A DNA stretch of 12,182 bases from Gammaproteobacteria bacterium (lineage in GTDB: Bacteria; Pseudomonadota; Gammaproteobacteria; UBA9339), in the NCBI GenBank assembly GCA_018814965.1, contig JAHIYS010000117.1:1-12182 (forward strand), in the 5' to 3' direction. The notes beneath the pieces were generated by a model, which did no database searches, was not told the origin of the DNA, and saw only the letters and a program-made list of their open reading frames with translations. The position numbers were made by a program, and so were the translations under genes. Each line of letters opens with the position of its first letter. Positions within the stretch are counted from its first letter, which is position 1. Shown one piece after another: positions 1 to 4,866 of this stretch.

Positions 1-193
1 CCAAAGCTTGATGATCAATATAAAACCACTCTCCTATCCCGCTATCACTTACGCAAACGTGCTGTATGATTACCAAAATTATTGTGAATGCCTTAAGATT
101 ATCAATATAAGCAAGCCTTTTTTTTTGCGATCCATTTGTTGCGAGATCAGAGTTTTTCACACTCCCTTGTTGTAGCTGAGCATTATCAGTCAT
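1..193 (-). CDS. Acyltransferase-3-like membrane protein, N-terminal fragment (cut by window edge)
   Basis: An open frame starts at ATG 193 and runs without a stop off the left edge, so only about 64 residues are visible. A Shine-Dalgarno-like GAGGG sits 4 bases before the ATG. After a polar leader of about 25 residues ending in QKKR comes LAYIDNLKAFTIILVIIQH. This resembles the first membrane segment of acyltransferase-3 (OafA/NolL-type) proteins, which begins with R-x-x-x-I-D-x-L-R/K and ends in a conserved His (here about residue 45). Such proteins are integral membrane enzymes that move acyl groups onto sugars or other envelope molecules. The substrate cannot be told from this piece. A run of nine A residues in the coding strand (118-126) is a possible slippage or sequencing-error site. 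The family call rests on the N-terminal motif only. Confidence 0.6.
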   Translation of the reverse strand, partial: MTDNAQLQQGSVKNSDLATNGSQKKRLAYIDNLKAFTIILVIIQHVCVSDSGIGEWFYIDHQAL

Positions 194-232
194 TTAACCC
201 TCCCTTACCAAAAATGTTTATTTACCATCTAA

Positions 233-261
233 ATGCTAGCATGATTTTTCATTTTAACCAA
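233..261 (-). promoter_or_regulatory. Predicted sigma70-type promoter for the acyltransferase-like gene
   Basis: On the minus strand TTGGTT (261-256) and TAGCAT (238-233) are separated by 17 bases, and TGC directly before the -10 hexamer gives an extended -10. The predicted start near 226 leaves a leader of about 33 bases before the ATG at 193. The -10 lies in a perfect 10-base palindrome, ATGCTAGCAT (233-242). This is a prediction from consensus only. The remaining sequence between 262 and 410 shows no gene and no convincing terminator. Confidence 0.4.
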
Positions 262-410
262 CAACCATACGCCAAAATCCCATCACAAATAACAATCTAG
301 CAATCATATAAAATCCTAGGCCCACCAATATTAGTAATTTATTCTCTTACCCAGGATGTTATGCCTTTGTAGATTATTTAATAAAATCAAGCGCCTTAGA
401 GCAAGTACGA

Positions 411-1382
411 TCAAGTTATATTAGCAGCTTTATCAGCAACATAACTGTATGCCTTGCTTTTTAAAGCCTCACCATCATTCATAATAAAGTTTCGAACATA
501 TTGCCCACAGTTACTCCCAATCTTATTTTCCTCAAGATCACCAATACTAAGTATCACATCATAACCAGCATCACATAATTCATCAACCAAACCATCCACA
601 TCTTCATCTGGAGAACCCGCCACAAAATAACTATCTAGATTGTTTTTTAGGGAAGTAACTGTTGGATTAACTGGCGTTATTTTTATGATAAAAATCTCTG
701 GGGAAAAATACTTTTTTAATTCACTAACGCACACCGGCATATTTTTGGCTAAAGCGAAATTTAATACGATTTTTCTATCGTCAGGCATATAAAATCTTTG
801 GCCAAAAGCTGCGATCTTTGAAAAATCCCATTTTTTAATCGGAATAATTTTATCCCTAAGATCTTGATCTGTGGTATGAATAGAAAACTGCATTTGGAAT
901 TTGCCATTTGGATATAATCTATTTTTAATTGAGGTCAGTTTTAATAAAAAGTCGTCACAGCCAAATGGGGCTACCGTAGAAAATGATGGCATTAAACCAT
1001 TGCATATATAACGCTCTGGCAACTGCTCTAATACCGTTAATATAGCAGGATTAAGAGCAGGATCACCCATCCGAGCAAATTGAATCTTAAACTCCTTACA
1101 AGCAATAACCCTATCTGGATAATACAAATCAACCAAGCAATCTATTTGAGCAAAAATTTCCTCTTGAGATAAAGCACCAGCAAAAGAGCTGCCTGCATCA
1201 CACATCAAACAGCCGACTGGGCAACCAAACAAAACAGAAATAACCAGAACCCACTTATCTTCACGCGATAAAGGTGGTTGCACTGACTCAACAAACTCTA
1301 AATATTTGTTTTCAGGGGTTTCGGCAATGTACACCGTAGCAATATTACTATCACCTATCGTTTCAATGATTTTTAATTTCAT
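411..1382 (-). CDS. RlmN/Cfr-like radical SAM protein lacking the N-terminal domain
   Basis: This 323-residue protein carries the radical SAM [4Fe-4S] motif C54-x3-C58-x2-C61. It follows the RlmN/Cfr pattern all along: MGDPALN (105-111, matching the RlmN MGxGEPLxN SAM-binding motif), FSIHTTDQDLRDKIIP (166-181, matching the RlmN SLHA...LRxxxMP segment), KITPVNP (234-240), and NCGQ with Cys292 at the place of the methyl-carrying cysteine (RlmN C355, Cfr C338). Two things differ. Only about 50 residues precede the cluster motif, so the usual N-terminal accessory domain is missing. The residue seven before C54 is Val47, where RlmN/Cfr have the catalytic cysteine C118/C105. RlmN and Cfr methylate adenosine 2503 of 23S rRNA; with these changes the substrate here is unknown. 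The start ATG at 1382 has AGGGG just upstream and overlaps the end of the flavoprotein gene by 20 bases, suggesting translational coupling. It is the last gene of its operon. Confidence 0.8.
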   Translation of the reverse strand: MKLKIIETIGDSNIATVYIAETPENKYLEFVESVQPPLSREDKWVLVISVLFGCPVGCLMCDAGSSFAGALSQEEIFAQIDCLVDLYYPDRVIACKEFKIQFARMGDPALNPAILTVLEQLPERYICNGLMPSFSTVAPFGCDDFLLKLTSIKNRLYPNGKFQMQFSIHTTDQDLRDKIIPIKKWDFSKIAAFGQRFYMPDDRKIVLNFALAKNMPVCVSELKKYFSPEIFIIKITPVNPTVTSLKNNLDSYFVAGSPDEDVDGLVDELCDAGYDVILSIGDLEENKIGSNCGQYVRNFIMNDGEALKSKAYSYVADKAANIT

Positions 1383-2277
1383 GTTCCCCTAAATTATGAG
1401 AAAGAGTCATAGCAACCTTAATGCCATCACCAATTGCGATTCCAACCTGACGATAGATTTTATTTTTAACGTCACCAACCAAAAACAACCTACCACTCTT
1501 CATTAAGCTCCTTTCTAGCACAGCCAAACCCTTGCTATAGAAATCCTTTTGAGGGATACGTCCAATTGCAACCAATAAATAGTCAGCATTTATATAAACA
1601 TTTTTACCTAGATTTGAAAAGAGAAAACCGGGTTTTTTCTTTGCAGTTACTGGAGTTATTCCTTTTAATTTATGCTGAGTAAGATAAGTAATATGATGGA
1701 TCTTTGCAGCTTGATCTATCAATGTAGGTAAAGCATTAGCATGTTTTGATCTATTGCAGATAATGACATTGTTGGATTTAGATAAATTAATAGCATAGTC
1801 GAACGCTGCATCACCAGCACCAATTATTACAATAGTCTTTTTATGTTTTTTTAACAGAAAAAACGCCTCATAGTATACATTATGTTTAATAACCGACCTC
1901 AGTCGATGACTCAATAGTTTAGGTTTAGTCCCAGAAGCCACAATAACGTAATCTGCCGTATAAACCTTGTTATGAGCTTTTGCTCTAAATAACTGGGTTT
2001 TGGGGTTATAGGCAAGAGCTTCTACATCAGCACAAATTTTTTTAATTTTATTTCTTCTTAAATGATCTCTGAACCGCTGCAAAAGATCAACTCCAGAAAT
2101 CCCTGGATAAAATCCTAAATAGTTTTCAATTCTCCAAGCATTCTTTAGTAGCGACCCATTAGCATCATGTTCTAATAATATCGGATCAATCCCAAATCTT
2201 TTGAGTTGCAAAGCAGCAGCCATGCCAGCGGGCCCTGCTCCAACAATCATCACTTTTTTGGGTTTTAATTTAGTCAT
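1363..2277 (-). CDS. FAD/NAD(P)H oxidoreductase of thioredoxin-reductase fold, no CxxC
   Basis: The 304-residue protein has an N-terminal FAD Rossmann motif GAGPAG (13-18), the stretch IENYLGFYPGISG (50-62) that closely follows the ENYPGF..GISG segment of TrxB, a second nucleotide-binding motif GAGDAA (153-158) for NAD(P)H, and a C-terminal FAD motif VGDV followed by RQxxxAxGDG. In TrxB a CATC redox pair lies just before the second Rossmann motif. Here that place reads NVYYEA (133-138), so the dithiol is absent. The protein is therefore probably not a thioredoxin reductase. CxxC-less members of this fold include ferredoxin/flavodoxin-NADP reductases and bacillithiol-disulfide reductases. The start ATG 2277 is one base after the stop of the preceding gene, and the 3' end overlaps the radical SAM gene. 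A role as electron supplier for that enzyme is an inference from this coupling. Confidence 0.82.
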   Translation of the reverse strand: MTKLKPKKVMIVGAGPAGMAAALQLKRFGIDPILLEHDANGSLLKNAWRIENYLGFYPGISGVDLLQRFRDHLRRNKIKKICADVEALAYNPKTQLFRAKAHNKVYTADYVIVASGTKPKLLSHRLRSVIKHNVYYEAFFLLKKHKKTIVIIGAGDAAFDYAINLSKSNNVIICNRSKHANALPTLIDQAAKIHHITYLTQHKLKGITPVTAKKKPGFLFSNLGKNVYINADYLLVAIGRIPQKDFYSKGLAVLERSLMKSGRLFLVGDVKNKIYRQVGIAIGDGIKVAMTLSHNLGEHEIKNH

Positions 2278-2278
2278 T

Positions 2279-2683
2279 TTAATTCTTCAGCAACCATTCT
2301 AATATCTCGTCAACTAACATTGGCTTAGCAAACCTATGAACCAAGCTCATATCTGTTAACCTCATAATTCGCGAAAGAATAGCTGAAGCACTCAAAATAA
2401 AAGCATTAGATAAAGTGGTTGTTGCAAACTGAAGATTTTCAATTCTGGATCCCAGATTCTTAGCTGACCGACAACAATCATAAAGATCTGTCACCGCATT
2501 AAAAAACAGATCACAACAGCTCCACAAACCATCAAAAAATAATCTTTGGCAATCAATGAGCAACATCCCTAACTCATTAGAACTAAACTCACAAATATTC
2601 CTGGCACTCAGGGGAATAGTTTTTGCAAGGAAAATTTCCGTTTGTTCTTTAATCGAAAGTTCATTGTAGTACGAATCTTTCAT
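2279..2683 (-). CDS. Conserved-context hypothetical protein, 134 aa, cysteine-rich helical
   Basis: I do not recognise this family. The protein is predicted to be mostly helical, with hydrophobic and amphipathic stretches (about 38-68 and 84-108) but no clear signal peptide and no long uncharged membrane segment. It has six cysteines, four of them in adjacent pairs (C56-C57 and C70-C71), plus C31 and C45, which may bind metal or react with thiols. The overall look (short, helical, alanine/serine/leucine rich in the second half) is faintly phasin-like, but I would not assign that name. The start ATG 2683 is preceded by AGAGAG at a normal distance. The gene begins 22 bases after the YcaR-like gene and ends one base before the flavoprotein start, so it is almost certainly co-translated with the flavoprotein. 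Confidence 0.7.
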   Translation of the reverse strand: MKDSYYNELSIKEQTEIFLAKTIPLSARNICEFSSNELGMLLIDCQRLFFDGLWSCCDLFFNAVTDLYDCCRSAKNLGSRIENLQFATTTLSNAFILSASAILSRIMRLTDMSLVHRFAKPMLVDEILEWLLKN

Positions 2684-2705
2684 TTAAAGATCTCTCTTTA
2701 ATCCA

Positions 2706-2897
2706 TCAGGATTTTTCTAAATCATCAAGCGCAATTGTCTTGGCATATTCAGCTGACAACATGGGCACACCGTCTTTAATTGGAAATGATACTTTATTGT
2801 ACTTGCAAATTAACGTCTGGGCATCTTTATCGTAGTGCAACTTTCCTTTACAAATTGGGCAAGCAATAACATCAAGTATTTTTACGTCTAAATTCAT
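2706..2897 (-). CDS. ycaR: YcaR/Trm112-like (UPF0434) zinc-ribbon protein
   Basis: The 63-residue protein matches the YcaR/UPF0434 pattern closely: LDVIACPICKGKL near the N-terminus, then LICKYNKVSFPIKDGVPML, the same layout as E. coli YcaR (IIACPVCNGKL ... LICK....FPLRDGIPVL). Visible candidate metal ligands are the CPIC pair and the single Cys of LICK. Trm112-like proteins in other domains of life bind and activate methyltransferases; the bacterial role is not established. In enterobacteria the gene sits with lpxK and kdsB, so its place here, inside an operon ending in a radical SAM enzyme, is unusual. The start ATG 2897 has only a weak GGTAA upstream, 16 bases after the preceding stop, so it may depend on translation of the gene before it. 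Confidence 0.88.
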   Translation of the reverse strand: MNLDVKILDVIACPICKGKLHYDKDAQTLICKYNKVSFPIKDGVPMLSAEYAKTIALDDLEKS

Positions 2898-2913
2898 AGT
2901 ACATTACCAAAAA

Positions 2914-3450
2914 TCATTCAATACAGCAGTCTATTACTTTTTGAACTAATTCGCCAAACTTACCCATAACTCCCTTACCACCTGAATCTTGCTTATTCAA
3001 GGAGTTATCATCAATTTTTTTAATATCCGTAATTGGAATTATCTTCATAACCAACCCCCAAAACAATGAATACAAATTATAAGCTTTTGTAAAAAAATCA
3101 TATGCTTCTTTTTTATTCCCTAATTCCAGCTGTTTTGTACCCACTTCCATTAAACGATAACTAGCTGCTAGAAGATGCTTTGAAATACACCACACCTCAC
3201 CTTCATACTCAACAATGATTTTTTTCAATAACTCCTTACGAATATCACGCACCTCTTTAATTAAATCAAAGTATTCGTTTTTTCCTGTTTTAGCTCCACT
3301 AAAAAAAAAGTGCTCTTCGATTCCAATCAAATTCATAATAGCAATTGTTAAATCTTGATCTGAAGATAAATCCATCTTATCTTTCTTTTTCATGGAATCA
3401 TATTTAGCAATCAATGTATCAATATCTTTAATGGTTCTTATTTCGTCCAT
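2914..3450 (-). CDS. Hypothetical soluble helical protein, 178 aa
   Basis: No named domain is recognised. The protein is charged and helical, without signal peptide or membrane segments. The core is ordered: a block IEEHFFFSGAKTGKNEYFDL (about 45-64), a lysine/glutamate-rich helix, then GEVWCISKHLLAASYRLMEV (about 84-103). After that comes a TPR-like helix pair, LGNKKEAYDFFTKAYNLYSLFW. The C-terminus has a low-complexity linker and ends in CCIE. Dense aromatic and charged motifs such as HFFFSGAKTGK look like a constrained family rather than a chance frame. The start ATG 3450 has GAGGG just upstream. It lies 15 bases after the membrane-protein stop and 16 bases before the YcaR-like start, placing it in the tRNA-Pro-linked operon. 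Function unknown; a scaffold or partner of the neighbouring enzymes is only a guess. Confidence 0.78.
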   Translation of the reverse strand: MDEIRTIKDIDTLIAKYDSMKKKDKMDLSSDQDLTIAIMNLIGIEEHFFFSGAKTGKNEYFDLIKEVRDIRKELLKKIIVEYEGEVWCISKHLLAASYRLMEVGTKQLELGNKKEAYDFFTKAYNLYSLFWGLVMKIIPITDIKKIDDNSLNKQDSGGKGVMGKFGELVQKVIDCCIE

Positions 3451-3465
3451 AAACCCTCGAATATA

Positions 3466-3969
3466 TTATTTCGTTAAAATATAAAAAACCATGCTCAATA
3501 TGACTAGCGGAAATATTGGCATTATGACCTTTTGAAAAGGAAAATATGCATGATTATTATTATTCTTTTTTAATTGCTCATAACTCAAAGCTCCTATCCA
3601 AAATGCTAAACTACCTACAAATATACCCAATAGAATCTTATCAAAACCCCAAAGCTGATTTAATTCATGTCCAACAAACCCGCTTAAATAAAGTGGAATC
3701 AATATCGACCCATAGTAACCAATAACAACAATAGTTCTATAACCATAAAACCTAATATTCTTTTTTTCCATCCAATTTTTGGTCAGAATAATAAAAGAAA
3801 CAATACAGCCTCCAACCCAAAGTCCAGTAATAGCATCATCGATACCAAAATACTGACTTAAGCCTATACCAGCGCCCACAGTAAAAGTGCATATAGGACA
3901 AACTGCAAAAACTGCTGGCGATAATGAAAGATTTAAGACCCAAAAACCTATAAGCATCATGTATGGCAT
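3466..3969 (-). CDS. Small integral membrane protein with CPxC motif
   Basis: From ATG 3969 the frame codes 167 residues. The reading frame stays open further upstream, but that part translates tRNA-Pro (the false peptide contains GVAQPGSVLAW), so the upstream starts are rejected. ATGs at 3960 and 3957 are alternatives. Hydrophobic segments lie near 4-22, 27-38, 45-62, 73-95, 100-125 and 145-165. A dithiol motif C24-P-I-C27 directly follows the first segment and leads into TFTVGAGIGLSQYFGIDD, then a glycine-rich membrane segment. The CPxC at the end of a signal-like segment suggests a thiol-redox or metal site near the outer face of the membrane. The protein is not a recognisable DsbB or VKOR, because there is no second cysteine pair. 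The gene begins 22 bases after the tRNA 3' end and opens the six-gene operon. Confidence 0.75.
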   Translation of the reverse strand: MPYMMLIGFWVLNLSLSPAVFAVCPICTFTVGAGIGLSQYFGIDDAITGLWVGGCIVSFIILTKNWMEKKNIRFYGYRTIVVIGYYGSILIPLYLSGFVGHELNQLWGFDKILLGIFVGSLAFWIGALSYEQLKKNNNNHAYFPFQKVIMPIFPLVILSMVFYILTK

Positions 3970-3991
3970 AATAAAATATATCTCTATAGAA

Positions 3992-4065
3992 TCGGGACGG
4001 TCGGATTTGAACCGACGACCACTTGCACCCCATGCAAGTACGCTACCAGGCTGCGCTACGCCCCG
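3992..4065 (-). tRNA. tRNA-Pro, anticodon GGG
   Basis: The minus strand folds as a full cloverleaf of 74 bases. The acceptor CGGGGCG (4065-4059) pairs with CGTCCCG (3999-3993), followed by discriminator A (3992). The D arm contains AGCCTGGTAGC. The anticodon arm is CTTGC-ATGGGGT-GCAAG, giving U33 and anticodon GGG with G37. The T arm contains GGTTCAAATCC. The anticodon arm closely matches E. coli proL. CCA is not encoded (TTC follows the discriminator), so the 3' end must be added after transcription. tRNA-Pro after ihfA and the merR-like gene is a typical gammaproteobacterial arrangement. Only 22 bases separate it from the next ATG, so it probably heads a mixed tRNA-mRNA transcript. Confidence 0.96.
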
Positions 4066-4088
4066 AAAGTTAGCATTAATTAAAATAA

Positions 4089-4116
4089 AGTATACAAGAC
4101 CTGGGAATATAATCAA
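4089..4116 (-). promoter_or_regulatory. Predicted promoter of tRNA-Pro and the downstream operon
   Basis: On the minus strand TTGATT (4116-4111) and TATACT (4094-4089) are separated by 16 bases, which places the transcript start about 17 bases before the mature tRNA 5' end. It lies in the 97-base gap between the merR-like stop and the tRNA. No other promoter of this quality is seen before the membrane-protein gene, so this one may drive the whole tRNA-plus-six-gene unit. Consensus prediction only. Confidence 0.5.
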
Positions 4117-4162
4117 ACATGAAAAATGGAGAACTCATTCTAAAAATAGAATAACGAAAATA

Positions 4163-4582
4163 CTAACCTCTTTCTAATTCATTTAATATATTAGTCAACT
4201 GAGATATAGTATTTTTAAGTAATTTAGAGGAATCGACAAACTCTTCAGATTTTTTTGCGCTATTATCACGCAATTTTGACCTGGCTCCATCGATAGTAAA
4301 TCCCTGCTCATAGAGTAAGTTTTTTATGCGGCGAATTAAAATGATTTCATCACGCTGGTAATAGCGACGTTTACCCCGCCTTTTTGATGGGCTAAGCTGT
4401 GGAAATTCCTGTTCCCAATAACGCAAAACATGTGGCTTAACTAAACAAAGACTACTAGCCTCGCCAATAGTAAAATATAATTTATCTGGGATCTGTGGAA
4501 AATCTTGTAGATTTTTTTTACTGCTACGATCCAAACCCTGTTGCCTGGGTGGAGTCAGCACCAGCTGTTGTTGTTCCTGCAT
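4163..4582 (-). CDS. MerR-family transcriptional regulator (ihfA-linked)
   Basis: The 139-residue protein has a basic, glutamine-rich N-terminal tail of about 30 residues. A MerR-type helix-turn-helix with wing follows: YFTIGEASSL, VLRYWEQEFPQLSP, then RYYQRDEIILIRRIKNLLYEQGFTI, the standard HTH-wing-helix order. A short C-terminal helix, probably for dimerisation, comes last. There are no cysteine clusters for metal sensing, as is usual for the small MerR-like gene that follows ihfA in gammaproteobacteria; its target genes are generally unknown. I place the start at ATG 4582, inside the 3' end of ihfA (59-base overlap). A TTG at 4591 is a less likely alternative because an SD-like AGAG lies too close to it. 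The overlap means merR translation is likely coupled to ihfA. Confidence 0.9.
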   Translation of the reverse strand: MQEQQQLVLTPPRQQGLDRSSKKNLQDFPQIPDKLYFTIGEASSLCLVKPHVLRYWEQEFPQLSPSKRRGKRRYYQRDEIILIRRIKNLLYEQGFTIDGARSKLRDNSAKKSEEFVDSSKLLKNTISQLTNILNELERG

Positions 4583-4862
4583 ACTTTTCAACTCTAGCTT
4601 TTAATTTCTGACCTGCACGAAAAGTAACAACTCTTCTAGCAGCAATAGGAACGTCTTTACCCGTCTTAGGATTTCTGCCAGGACGCTCCCTCTTATCGCG
4701 TAAATTAAAATTACCGAACCCGGACAAACGAATTTGATGCCCCTGTTCAAGTAAAGTACGAATTTCTTCAAAAAATATTTCTACTAACTCTTTAGCTTCC
4801 CGTTTATTTATTCCTAAAACTTGAAATAAATTTTCAGCCAATTCAGCCTTTGTTAAAGCCAT
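4524..4862 (-). CDS. ihfA: Integration host factor subunit alpha
   Basis: The 112-residue protein begins MALTKAELAENLF and contains KREAKELVEIFFEEIR, LSGFGNFNLRDK and the DNA-bending arm RPGRNPKTGKDVPI followed by ARRVVTFRAGQKLK, all typical of IHF-alpha. The conserved proline of RNPKTG is the residue that wedges into the minor groove. With IHF-beta (not in the window) it forms the heterodimer that bends DNA in recombination, replication and transcription. The start is ATG 4862: an SD GAGGA lies at 4874-4870, just before the pheT stop, and the peptide from there matches the family start. Upstream in-frame codons are rejected. The usual C-terminus ends about residue 99. Here a 13-15 residue Thr/Ala/Gly/Ser tail follows, over the same bases that encode the MerR N-terminus. 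The pheT-ihfA junction (4-base gap) is the normal gammaproteobacterial one. Confidence 0.97.
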   Translation of the reverse strand: MALTKAELAENLFQVLGINKREAKELVEIFFEEIRTLLEQGHQIRLSGFGNFNLRDKRERPGRNPKTGKDVPIAARRVVTFRAGQKLKARVEKYAGTTTAGADSTQATGFGS

Positions 4863-4866
4863 AAAC

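Noticed and set aside
411..1382. Calling the radical SAM protein RlmN
   Set aside because: It lacks the N-terminal domain and the C118-equivalent cysteine, so A2503 methylation is not supported.
1363..2277. Calling the flavoprotein thioredoxin reductase (trxB)
   Set aside because: The redox CxxC is absent.
3970..4116. N-terminal extension of the CPxC membrane protein through an upstream start
   Set aside because: The extension is a translation of the tRNA-Pro gene; the coding region starts after the tRNA.
3887..4177. Plus-strand frame across tRNA-Pro
   Set aside because: It is antisense to the membrane gene, tRNA and merR-like 3' end, has no family resemblance, and arises from the tRNA sequence.
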